Source: Tranzscheliella williamsii (lineage: Eukaryota; Basidiomycota; Ustilaginomycetes; Ustilaginales; Ustilaginaceae). From it: a stretch of DNA of 64,000 bases. The notes under the pieces are model-generated. The model worked only from the letters and a program-made list of their open reading frames with translations, did no database searches and had not been told where the DNA came from. How positions within the stretch are numbered: position 1 is the first letter of the stretch; every line of letters begins with the position of its first letter. The stretch spans positions 1 through 64,000 of the forward strand of contig JALBYF010000059.1 of NCBI GenBank assembly GCA_023212725.1. The letters are read 5' to 3'. Positions 7,820-16,569 of this stretch are shown here, piece after piece. The translations under genes and the position numbers were made by a program.

Positions 7820-9766
7820 TCAGGGAGCGGCGGTGACGTGGGTCGAGGTGAGGTCTTCGAGTCCGATTTTGGACAGCTTGCCGTCCAAGCTTCCCTCCTT
7901 GTAGACCTCAACGATGCGGCCGAGCAGCTCAGAGGTGGAGACGCCGTCGGTGCGCCTCGTGGGTAGGAAACGGCCCTGTCTCTTGACAAAGGCGTAGATG
8001 TCTTCCATGCCGGAGCCCGAATAGGGCAGGTCGTCGTGCGCAATGTAGTCGATCTCGAGCGTGTCGATCAGATTCTGGTCTACTACCCAGGGGGCGTCCT
8101 CCAGCACCTCGTCCACCCAGCGGCAGTTGCGAACGCACTCGTACCGCTCCTGGCTCGAGAGCACCGGCTTGTTCTTGTGTTTTCCGCACGAGTAGCTCGA
8201 CACCACCCCGACAATCAGCTGGACGGACGGAAAGGAGAGCTTGGCTTGACGTAGCTGCAAGGCATGTGCATAGTGAAACAGGTCGTAGACGCCGTCGGCA
8301 TAGATCCGAATCGGCCGTTCGCGCCCAGCACTATCGTAGCGCTTCGGCGGCGGGTTGATCGAGTAGTCTCGCTGCGAGGGCGGGTTGAAGATGGCATCCG
8401 CCACCCACGCCTGAATCTCGTCAGCGCTCGGGATCGAAGAGGGCTGGAAACCACCTTCCTCCACATCGTCGCCGTCCGGATGGCAGTCTGCATGCCGAGC
8501 TTTCATGGTCTGGATGTACGTCCTGGATCGCACTGCTTCGGGCGCCGTCGACTTGCTCCCCGTCGCGGTGTTGTTCTGAGCGACGCCGTGTGACGCTCCC
8601 GACGATATCGAGGCCTTATCGGTGTTCTCCTTCTGCGAAACAGCACTCGCCGGATTTGCAATTTGCGCACTCACCGGTGTCCGGGCAGCGAATTCCACAT
8701 CGCCATCGTAGGGCGTTCCTCCATCCGTGTTGCCGCCTTCGCCCTCCTCACCCTTCAATTCAGCTTTGCGTGCGGCAGCACTGCTCGCATGATGAGAGGC
8801 CGAAGTCTTCCTCTTCGAAGTTGTCGAGTGGGCAGCGGCTCCCGCTGCAGGGTCGGCAGCAGCGATGTTGTGGAACAAGTCCGTCCTTATCTCTGTACCC
8901 TGCGGGGCTCTCGGGGTGAGGACGTTACTCTGTGTGTTGGCCGAGGGCGTCGGCGCGAGCTGCTCGGCCAACGTCTGTCTAGTGGCGGTAGGAGCGCCCG
9001 AGGGGCCAAGGGCAGCGGGTGGGAGCGCTCCCAGATTGAGTTCGGGAGCTTGTCGCGTCGTTCGTGGCTGGCCATCAGCGGTAGAGGCTGAACGCGAGCC
9101 AACTGCCTTGGGATGCAATTCTGTCGAGGACGAGCTGGAGAGAGCTGCACTGGCGTTGAGGAGCGTAGTTCCCACCGATGGTCGCGCAGCGTAGCTGTCC
9201 TCATCGGAGGAGCCCTGTGCAATGGGAACGGGCTGTTGATGCAGCTGCTGCTGCGAGGAAAGGGGAGACAGAGGCTGAGTTTGGCCGCCTTTGATCTGAG
9301 CGGCAGCTGCCCCGACGGACGACATCTTCGGGGGGCTGGTGCTCGCGGGAGTGCGATCATTGCTGGCAGTGCTCGGCTTGGCCTGTGATCTTGGCTGATG
9401 AAGAAGAGTGGCTGAATTGATGAGGATCTGATCACGCTCATTGGGAGGAATGGAGGATAAAGACGAAGAAGCGGCAAAGTGGGAGCCGGAGCTCGAGCTA
9501 GGATTCTGGTGATGATGCCTGAGCGACGCGATCGAAGCATCGTCATCAAAAGTCTCTTCTTGGTCGTCGTTGTCCTCCTCGGACGCATCTCGAGAGGAAG
9601 ATATGAAATTGTGGCCGTCCTCGTCCTCGTTCTCCTGCTGCAGCTGTGCAAGCTGGGCAGGGAGATGCTTCTTCTTGCGCCGTGCAGGATCCGTGATATG
9701 TTGCGTATGATGGTGGTGGTGGTGATGGTGATACCCACCGCCGGGCTTTGAGGGCGGTTGGGCCAT
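7820..9766 (-). CDS. PCT1: Choline-phosphate cytidylyltransferase (CCT), 648 aa
   Basis: This enzyme makes CDP-choline from CTP and phosphocholine, the rate-limiting step of the Kennedy pathway, on nuclear and ER membranes. The catalytic domain occupies about residues 480-635. It contains RIYADGVYDLFHYAH, then LIVGVVSS, ERYECVRNCRWVDEV, APWVV, DYIAHDDLPY and the RTDGVSTSELLGRIV signature. The nucleotidyltransferase HxGH motif reads HYAH (about residues 493-496; codon GCA), an unusual Gly-to-Ala change. After the catalytic core only about 27 residues remain, so the amphipathic membrane-sensing helix normally found C-terminally is not evident. It could lie on an exon I did not detect, or membrane sensing may differ. 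About 470 N-terminal residues are low complexity, with a run of eight histidines, an RRKKK cluster that may be a nuclear signal, and acidic and Ser/Ala-rich stretches. The start is the first ATG. Confidence 0.9.
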   Translation of the reverse strand: MAQPPSKPGGGYHHHHHHHHTQHITDPARRKKKHLPAQLAQLQQENEDEDGHNFISSSRDASEEDNDDQEETFDDDASIASLRHHHQNPSSSSGSHFAASSSLSSIPPNERDQILINSATLLHQPRSQAKPSTASNDRTPASTSPPKMSSVGAAAAQIKGGQTQPLSPLSSQQQLHQQPVPIAQGSSDEDSYAARPSVGTTLLNASAALSSSSSTELHPKAVGSRSASTADGQPRTTRQAPELNLGALPPAALGPSGAPTATRQTLAEQLAPTPSANTQSNVLTPRAPQGTEIRTDLFHNIAAADPAAGAAAHSTTSKRKTSASHHASSAAARKAELKGEEGEGGNTDGGTPYDGDVEFAARTPVSAQIANPASAVSQKENTDKASISSGASHGVAQNNTATGSKSTAPEAVRSRTYIQTMKARHADCHPDGDDVEEGGFQPSSIPSADEIQAWVADAIFNPPSQRDYSINPPPKRYDSAGRERPIRIYADGVYDLFHYAHALQLRQAKLSFPSVQLIVGVVSSYSCGKHKNKPVLSSQERYECVRNCRWVDEVLEDAPWVVDQNLIDTLEIDYIAHDDLPYSGSGMEDIYAFVKRQGRFLPTRRTDGVSTSELLGRIVEVYKEGSLDGKLSKIGLEDLTSTHVTAAP

Positions 9767-10499
9767 GCTGCCAAACTATACCTCCGTATGCCTACCTGTG
9801 CGAGATTAATGATAAGGCGCGATCCTTGATCGGTTGCTCTTCACGGCACACGATTCTTGTATAGGACCGCTTGGCGTCGACAGGCGAAGGAGTCTTGTTG
9901 TGATCGTCGACTGTTTGTGTTGCCTTCAAGGGACGAGGTGTGGAAGAAAGGGAGCAATGGACAGAAGGGCGGAGCATACAGTCCCGGTCTGTGCACGTTG
10001 AAAAAGTCTCAAAGGCGATTCATGATCTCATGTATAGGCTGAGGGCGGCGCTCTCTTCACTCGACGCTCACTACAGTCGGCGCTCTCTTCAGTCGGCGCT
10101 CTCATCAGTCGACCGCTTTCAACAACGCGTAAGGACGTGCGTGTGTGGCGAAAGTGGCTTGAATACATTTCAAGTCTGATTCGACGATATATGTGAGGAG
10201 AAAGCAAGCAATCGTCAATCGATTTGCATTTTGAAGTCCTAGCTTGGGCTCCTCAGTCAGCCCAATGCGACGCCAAAACGTCATCTCAATTCTTGGCCCC
10301 GATATAGTTCCGACCCATTCCCGATCCAGATGGCCTTGAACCGATTTACGAGATCAAACATCGGACCAGCTATGGACATCGTTATGCTGGCCAAAGTTGG
10401 CTGGCTGAGGACCTTCTAATATACAGGAAAGCAAGGCGTGCTGAGGATAGAATAGTAGTATAACAAAAGTGTCGGACCGATCAGCATCATCGTCGGCTC
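9767..10499. other. Intergenic: CCT promoter region with 16-bp repeats
   Basis: No gene is supported. A 16-bp unit, GTCGGCGCTCTCTTCA, is repeated at 10076-10091 and 10092-10107, with a partial copy near 10046-10059. It lies about 280-340 nt upstream of the CCT start codon. The remainder shows nothing recognisable. Confidence 0.45.
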
Positions 10500-12050
10500 T
10501 CAGAGTTGTATGCGGCCGCTGCTGGCTTCTTCGTCGCCCTTCTCCGCGAACGGATCCTCATCCTCTTCGTCCTCGTCGAACAGCACGTGGTTGGAATCCT
10601 CTGCGCCCGCTTCAAGAGGTGATCGCGTATGCGCCTTGTTTGTTGCAAGGCCGTCCAACTCATGGTGCTCAACGGCCGCTGCGCTGCTCGAAGCGAACCC
10701 TAGACGGGAATGTTCACCAGTTTGGCCCAGGCTGAGGCGGGAGTAGAGCGATCGACTGGCCTGAGCTTCGCTGTCTACGCCTCGAGCATGGGTGGCGTTG
10801 CGTTTAGCTGCACCATATCTGCCACCGTAGCTGACATATAGATCGACCAGCACATTGATCCACAGGAAGACGAGCATGGAAATGCTGAAGTCGATCAGGC
10901 CCCACGTAGCATGGTCGACACCACGCGCGTCAGCCCATCGCAACTCCTCGTCGGTGGCTGACATGAACAGCACACCGGATGCTACCAGCAGGTACGGTGG
11001 CAGATATTGGAATGCGCGGATTGGGTACCAGCTTCCGTTTCTGGCTTCCTCGCTCCGCTGAACGGTCTCTGTATCCGCTACTGTACCCGTCGGCCTGTCC
11101 TGCAGCACAAAGCAGACCTCGATGATCCTCGCGATACCCACACCCATCAGCCCGTAGCCAAAGAGTGAATGGATGTGGGTTGAGATCATGAGGCTCTGCG
11201 AGTGGGCGCTCATCGCCCAACCGGTAAGGCCGATAATGATGGCAGGAAAGACATTTCTGCGGCCGCCTCGGCTGAGCCAGATCCCGACGGCACCGCCAGC
11301 CCACCAGAGAACGCCCATCAGTGTATGCTGCAGGTCTTTGTGCGTCCAAGGCCCTCCGTGGTGCTCGGTAAATGTGTTGACGATGCCCCACAGCATAATG
11401 ACCCACGAGTCAAACCACTCTTGGCTTGCGCCTCGCCTTTGAAGCCAGTCTCCTCCCGCCTTCATCATGATGATCAAAATCGCTGAGTACGCCTGGAAGG
11501 CGGATCCCATAATGTAGTGCGCCAGACACTGGCCCAGGTTTCCGCCGAAACACCACGATTGCAGCGTGGAGAGGCCAAAGATCATCTGTACCCAGCCTAC
11601 GATGGGGAAGGACTTGCCCAAGGCGCCATGGATTGTAACCAGCGTCGGTCGAATCCATTTTTCGGGGCGCCACTGTAGATGCAGCTTCAGATAGACGCCT
11701 AGGAAGGTCTGTGCGGCCAGATAGAAGATCAACAGGGAGGCCATGGTGCCATGGGCTGTGTGCGGGAAGGAGCGACCACCATGCGAATGACCTAAAAAGT
11801 ATCCGCCCACCGTCAGAGCAAGCGAGGTGGTGGCAAGGGGAACATGGAACCTGTGTCGGATCAGACCGAGCACCATGGTCAGAGGAAAGAGGAAGAACCA
11901 TGTGCACCCTTGCACGGCAATATGGATCCACAGAATGCTGTCGATCGGCACCGACGTATCCGCAGGCCCTGTGTGATGATGTTCGTGCGCGCGTGCCAGC
12001 GCTACAGCACCGAGCAGAACGGCTGCGAGACGCGGTAAAGTGCTGGTCAT
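10500..12050 (-). CDS. Ytp1-like polytopic membrane protein, 516 aa
   Basis: The ATG at 12050 opens a cleavable signal peptide (MTSTLPRLAAVLLGAVALARA), followed by the histidine-rich start EHHH of the mature protein. About ten hydrophobic segments follow. The first half (to about residue 200) matches the DUF2427/cytochrome b561-like part: HIAVQGCTWFFLFPLTMVLG, an FPHTAHGTMA segment and FLGVYLK. The second half matches the Ytp1 domain, with GSAFQAYSAILIIM, EWFDSWVIMLWGIVNTFTEH and HSQSLMISTHIHSLFGY. Conserved His residues in predicted membrane helices suggest haem or metal binding, but no function is established. The C-terminal ~80 residues are acidic and cytosolic-looking. The open frame upstream of 12050 would hide the signal peptide, so the later ATG is preferred. 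Confidence 0.85.
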   Translation of the reverse strand: MTSTLPRLAAVLLGAVALARAHEHHHTGPADTSVPIDSILWIHIAVQGCTWFFLFPLTMVLGLIRHRFHVPLATTSLALTVGGYFLGHSHGGRSFPHTAHGTMASLLIFYLAAQTFLGVYLKLHLQWRPEKWIRPTLVTIHGALGKSFPIVGWVQMIFGLSTLQSWCFGGNLGQCLAHYIMGSAFQAYSAILIIMMKAGGDWLQRRGASQEWFDSWVIMLWGIVNTFTEHHGGPWTHKDLQHTLMGVLWWAGGAVGIWLSRGGRRNVFPAIIIGLTGWAMSAHSQSLMISTHIHSLFGYGLMGVGIARIIEVCFVLQDRPTGTVADTETVQRSEEARNGSWYPIRAFQYLPPYLLVASGVLFMSATDEELRWADARGVDHATWGLIDFSISMLVFLWINVLVDLYVSYGGRYGAAKRNATHARGVDSEAQASRSLYSRLSLGQTGEHSRLGFASSSAAAVEHHELDGLATNKAHTRSPLEAGAEDSNHVLFDEDEEDEDPFAEKGDEEASSGRIQL

Positions 12051-12711
12051 CTTGCAACTACAAGAGTACACAGCCCCCGGCTCAGCGGAAGCGGATGAGA
12101 CAAGACAAGTGACAAGAGCGGTTCCTTGCCAGCCAGCGCTCGTGCGCGGAGTAAGAGGGGTGGCGCTACGAAAGATCAATGCCCAGAGGCAGTAAGGGCC
12201 TCAAAACTCGGCACGCAACAGCACGGAGCAGCTGGCTCGCGCTGTAGGGTTGATGTTCGGAGACGAGGTGCGAGTTGTACGCCCTGTATGGCGGCGGCGT
12301 CTGCTGTCTAGCGATATGGGTATGGTATATGAGCAGCAGGCCGAGTAATCAATGCTTACTATCGCAACTGAGCCATTCATCGATGTCCGATTACCGAAGC
12401 TGGCATGTGTCATATCGTACGAAACAGAACCTCTTCTGTATGAGATTGGTATGGCGGCGCGGATCGGAAGCCGGACTCAGCCGGGTTTGGCCTCGATGGC
12501 GGTATAACTGATTACCTCTTCGACCTCCAGCCCACCATACCATCCAGACGAATGGCCGAGCAGCTTCATCAGTAGCTCAGCCTGGTTTTCCGATGTGATC
12601 CGTCAGCCAGCGACCCCACTGTGTGCCTTTGATGGGCACCGTCTCCGCCGATCAGATCGTGCCAATCGCTAATACCGCCGCTGCCCAAAGTCACCACCTG
12701 GCAGGTCACCG
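12051..12711. other. Divergent intergenic region between Ytp1-like and F-box-like genes
   Basis: No gene is supported in these 660 bases, which must hold both divergent promoters. Short open frames at 12126-12511 have no recognisable features. A possible TATA-like stretch is not convincing. Confidence 0.4.
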
Positions 12712-14517
12712 ATGCTTGCTGTTCCCACAAGCCTCCACGCTGTCATCGCTCGTTTCGCCTCCATTTGCCAGCTTATTTCCCTTTCCGTTGCCTCGCTGCC
12801 GCCACGGACGACCGTCCTTATCCTCATGTTCTCTGTAACCTACCTCTTGCTGGACGCAGTGGCTGCTTTCATTATCTCTCGCCTCATCTATCTGGGCATC
12901 CGCAATACCGTCACTTCGATCTTTGATTTTTTCCGTACCCGATTGCAGGCCAGACTGCACGAGCGTACGCCCCTGTCTACGTTTCTTAGCCTGACCCCCT
13001 CGTCTTGGCCTAGCGGCAAACCCATCATAGAGGCCGTCCAGTGGTTTGGTGGTGGCATAGGCGGCACCAACGTTGCTTCGGAAGACTCGTTTCATCGGCA
13101 GCGATTCAGTGGTGTGCGCGGCAGAAACTTCTTCTCTCCCGGCTTTCAGATTCAGCGAGATTCTGCGCACGGCTCCTTCAGAAGCATCGACGCCAGGCGC
13201 AATACCGCGCCAGGAACGACCGGACAGAGAAAGGACTGGATTGCTGTCACACATCCGACAGGCAGTCTCGAAGTCCTCGTATACCCACAAGTGTCCAGTC
13301 TGGTCTCTGCCGTTGCTGCCGAGGTGCTCGAATCCCGCGCCGCTTCCAGAGCGTTAACTATGATCAGGTCGGTCGCTACGCTCGGCACCGGGCATCGTCC
13401 TGCATCAACCTCTCAAACGGACCTGCGCGACATCCATGCCCTCCTGCCCGCTTCCCTGCGGGAGGCCCCATTACGCCAACTACCACAAGAGCTAATTGGG
13501 CATATTCTCACCCTTGCTGCCTGTCCAAGCTTGTTGCCGACGGAGCCACGCTCAAGCCCTTCGACTATGCTGGTCCTGTCCAAGCAGTACTACAGCCTTA
13601 TTGTGCCGCGCGTTTACCACAGCATCTCTCTGCATACGTCCTCGTCCTTCCAGTCCCTCCGTCTGACGCTGGCCCTGCTCAACCCGTCGCTGGGTAAGCA
13701 TGTACGATGCCTCCAGATCAGCAGCTCCGACTTTGACAGCTCTGGGTACTGTCCGTCTTCTCTTGCGGACCATGGTCCGCTCTCTGTCGGCATCGAGCAG
13801 ATGCTTCTGTCGATGCCCCATCTGCAGGAGCTCAGCCTAGACCTTTTCTCGATGGGTGCGCTGCATACCGGCACCGTCAGCCGGCTCGAGAAGGGCCCGC
13901 AGCCGCGCAAGCTGTGCACCGAGCTCACTACGATCCCCTATCTTAACCTGCCGACATTCGAAGACCTGCAGGAGCTGGAGCTGCTCGTCTTCGGTATGGA
14001 CCCCGCCACGGCGGAGGAGCTGCGTGTCACGCTGCCGCTGCTGCGGAAGCTGGAGGTGAGGCTCGTGACTCGTCGTAGGGGCATCGCGTTCGCGCGGGGG
14101 GCGGGCCGGGATACTTGGTCGCCGACCGAGCTGGGGCGGCTCGAGGAGGACGAGGCGCCCAGCCAGGGGGAGGCGCTGGCGACGGCCGCAGACCAATCCG
14201 TCATGGAGCAGGATGTATTTCAGCAGGAGTCGGACATGGAGGAGTTCATGGCCGCCGTGGACCTTCTGCGCGCATGGCCCGGCGGCGACGACCGCATGGG
14301 CCAGATGCTGGAGCAGATCACCGTCTACGCCTGGCCCACCGCCGTCCGGAAGCTGCGCAGGCGCTTTTTCGGCCAACCGACGCCCACCACCACGCCGCCT
14401 CCCGAACACGCCGCCCCCCTCCGCATCGAGCTCGACCGCGGCTACCTACTCGGCCCGCGCCGCGGTGCCCATGTCCTCTGGCGCAAGGACCGAGCACGCG
14501 CAGCCTGGGCCATCTGA
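12712..14517 (+). CDS. Membrane-anchored F-box-like/leucine-repeat protein, 601 aa
   Basis: I do not recognise this protein by family. The N-terminus carries one long hydrophobic stretch (about residues 22-65) able to span the membrane once or twice. Around residues 255-275, APLRQLPQELIGHILTLAA resembles an F-box core (LPxELxxxIL). The segments that follow show leucine-rich spacing: MLVLSKQYYSLIVPRVYHSI, LTLALLNPSLGKHVRCLQI, MPHLQELSLDLFSM and LQELELLVFGM. This layout resembles fungal F-box/LRR proteins that present substrates to SCF ubiquitin ligases, here possibly at a membrane. The last 200 residues are charged and less ordered. The start is the first ATG and no introns are needed. The assignment is inferred from spacing, not from a firm domain match. 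Confidence 0.55.
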   Translation: MLAVPTSLHAVIARFASICQLISLSVASLPPRTTVLILMFSVTYLLLDAVAAFIISRLIYLGIRNTVTSIFDFFRTRLQARLHERTPLSTFLSLTPSSWPSGKPIIEAVQWFGGGIGGTNVASEDSFHRQRFSGVRGRNFFSPGFQIQRDSAHGSFRSIDARRNTAPGTTGQRKDWIAVTHPTGSLEVLVYPQVSSLVSAVAAEVLESRAASRALTMIRSVATLGTGHRPASTSQTDLRDIHALLPASLREAPLRQLPQELIGHILTLAACPSLLPTEPRSSPSTMLVLSKQYYSLIVPRVYHSISLHTSSSFQSLRLTLALLNPSLGKHVRCLQISSSDFDSSGYCPSSLADHGPLSVGIEQMLLSMPHLQELSLDLFSMGALHTGTVSRLEKGPQPRKLCTELTTIPYLNLPTFEDLQELELLVFGMDPATAEELRVTLPLLRKLEVRLVTRRRGIAFARGAGRDTWSPTELGRLEEDEAPSQGEALATAADQSVMEQDVFQQESDMEEFMAAVDLLRAWPGGDDRMGQMLEQITVYAWPTAVRKLRRRFFGQPTPTTTPPPEHAAPLRIELDRGYLLGPRRGAHVLWRKDRARAAWAI

Positions 14518-14706
14518 CCCCCTCTTCCAATACCCCGCACTGTCTTCGCATTTGCACACCCGTCTGTCTCGTTCTTGTCAATCTTTGTATTTCTACTGGT
14601 GCCCAACCAAAGTCGCATTCTTCGTATCCGATCCACCGATCGCAAAGGTGAGCGCGGGCCGTTCCGGCGATGATACGCTTCGGCCTTTACCGCAGGCGCA
14701 GTGCTT

Positions 14707-14967
14707 CTATGCGGTGTGGCGGCTGATGTGCTTGTCTGGTGTGCTCTTGGGTTGCTTGCGATCTCCGGACTTGGCGCGGAATCGCGAGACAAAGTTCGTA
14801 ACGGTGGTGTACTTCATGCCCATGTGCTGGGCGATCCGCTTGTAGGGCCACTCGGCGAGGCAGAGCGCCAGGATTTCGGCCTTCTGCGCCTCGGTCATCG
14901 CGGGTGCCTTGGACTGGGCAGTGCCAGCGGGACCTTTGCTGCGCGGTGTCTTTTTTGCGCTAGTCAT
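14707..14967 (-). CDS. Small helix-turn-helix protein A, 86 aa
   Basis: A basic, disordered N-terminus (KKTPRSK) precedes one homeodomain-like HTH at about residues 26-63: TEAQKAEILALCLAE, then PYKRIAQHMGMKY, then TVTNFVSRFRAK. The pattern (helix, turn, IAxHxG, recognition helix) resembles HTH modules of Tc1/pogo-type transposases and simple regulators. No catalytic domain follows, so it is at most a domesticated DNA-binding module. A related but tandem HTH protein lies 720 bases upstream on the same strand. The ATG at 14967 is preferred; the frame stays open 25 codons further, with no ATG. Function unknown; DNA binding is inference. Confidence 0.5.
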   Translation of the reverse strand: MTSAKKTPRSKGPAGTAQSKAPAMTEAQKAEILALCLAEWPYKRIAQHMGMKYTTVTNFVSRFRAKSGDRKQPKSTPDKHISRHTA

Positions 14968-15687
14968 CGCGGCTGTGTTGATGGCGGTGTGGTGCCGGGC
15001 GGGATGCAGACGGGCGGTGGTGGTGGCGGGTGCAAGGTGCACGAGCGCTTACGGGCGTGCACGGCGTGCGCGCCCCGAGCCCCCGCAACGCATTGTCGCC
15101 ACAGCCGCACAAAGCATGCCGCCCGCGCGACTGCGGGAGCACAACGGCCGTGTAACAAACACCGCTGCCGCTGGCCTAAGTGGACTCACCCGCCGCTACC
15201 TCTGCCGCCAGCCTGGCGAGGCTGGCCCTACCGCACAAGCGCCGCGCTTCCCCGGTCCTAGTAGTCACGCACACCGCCCTGCACACAAACCGTCGCCGGA
15301 TCTCACACTGCGAGAAAGGGCAGGGGTGATCTACAGCTGTGTATGCAGGCGTGACGCTGCGCGCGCGTGCATCGCTTTGTCGCTACGCGTGCACGCTGCC
15401 GCGCGCTCCTAGCAATGCAAGCACACAGGCAGCCTCCCTTGTGCCCACGGGCGCATCCGTTCCCATGTTGCCGCAGTGGATTCGCAATCTCGCTCTGGGT
15501 GTGTGCACTGTCTGTGTTTGTGGTCGCCAGCTCATCCGGCGAGGGCGCTAGAACTGCCTTACAAAAAATGTGAACTGACACGGCGTGATGGTTCAATGGA
15601 ACAGCGATGGATACTAGCGCCAGGAAGGACGCAGGAAGAAAGGTACACGGCTGTAGGGCCAAGCTCGAGCAGCAGCCGAGAGGGGCT
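14968..15687. other. Intergenic between the two HTH genes
   Basis: These bases hold no gene I can support. The DNA is GC-rich with purine/pyrimidine-skewed patches. The promoter of HTH protein A must lie here, but no TATA box is evident. Confidence 0.35.
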
Positions 15688-16080
15688 TTACGCGGGGATG
15701 CTCAAGGGGGAAGCGGGCGGGGTGGAGGGCTGAGCGGGCTTTTGTTTGTTGAGGTAGGCCCAGCAGGTCTTGTAGTTGAGCTGGAGGGTGGTGGCGATGG
15801 CGGTAGTGGGCAAGCCGGCGCGGTGGAGCGCGCGCGCGGCGTCGCGCGAGTCGTCGGTGCTGAGCTCGGCGGCGGCGCCCTTCTGCTTCGCGGCGCGGCG
15901 CACATGCGCCCAGCAGGTCTTGTACTTGATCCCCAGATGCCCTGCGATCTCGGCCGTCTTCATCCCCGACGCCGCCAGCGCAGCAATCGCGTGCCTCTCC
16001 GCCGCGCTCACCCGCCTCTTCGCCTGCTCTCCACCCCTCGAACAACCACCAGCCGCGTCGTGACCGCTACCCGATGTCAT
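15688..16080 (-). CDS. Small tandem helix-turn-helix protein B, 130 aa
   Basis: Two HTH units are arranged in tandem. Unit 1 (about residues 27-62) contains AERHAIAALAASGMKTAEIA, HLGIKYKTCWAHV and RRAAKQK. Unit 2 (about 77-112) contains DAARALHRAGLPTTAIATTL, LNYKTCWAYLNKQK. The hexapeptide YKTCWA recurs exactly 50 residues apart (53-58 and 103-108), showing internal duplication. Helix 2 and turn (IAxHxGxKYxT) are shared with the neighbouring protein A, suggesting a paralogous pair. The C-terminus is Pro/Ser-rich. The ATG at 16080 is chosen; an alternative in-frame ATG at 16266 would give 192 residues. No transposase catalytic domain is present. Function unknown; sequence-specific DNA binding is inferred. 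Confidence 0.5.
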   Translation of the reverse strand: MTSGSGHDAAGGCSRGGEQAKRRVSAAERHAIAALAASGMKTAEIAGHLGIKYKTCWAHVRRAAKQKGAAAELSTDDSRDAARALHRAGLPTTAIATTLQLNYKTCWAYLNKQKPAQPSTPPASPLSIPA

Positions 16081-16569
16081 CCGCGCCAAAACTCGACCAA
16101 TGCCAAGCCGTGACTCCTCCAGCGTAAGGCCAAGCTGGCTCGCACACGTAGTGAGGCAAGTAGTCCCGCGCCCCTGCCGAGCATCAGACCCAGCGCGAAG
16201 ACCCCCCCTCACCCCCCGCTCCCGCTCGTCGCCTTTGTCTCTCCGACAATGCAGCTGATACAGCATTCCGCAATCCTGGCTCACAGCAGCACGGCCGACA
16301 CAGACTGAACCGCTCCCGGCCGACAAGGGCGACAATCACCAGCGTGGTCTGTCAGTCGATATGCGTAGCCGAAATCTATTAATTGCAAGCTCCGTCCCTA
16401 CGGATATGTATAAAGATAGGCCAAGCCAATTGTGCATTCCAACTGATGGGATGCTTTTGCAGCAACCGGGATGGATGAGAAGACGGCCTGAGGTATGCGC
16501 ATAATGCAAGATCGCTATGGTCGAGAGCAGGGGTAGTGAGGAGGCGCAGAGCCTCGATAAGGGCATCAT
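16081..16569. other. Intergenic: HTH protein B promoter and 3' flank of the zinc transporter gene
   Basis: Part of this stretch (to 16266) would become coding if HTH protein B starts upstream. Otherwise nothing recognisable is present. Confidence 0.35.
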
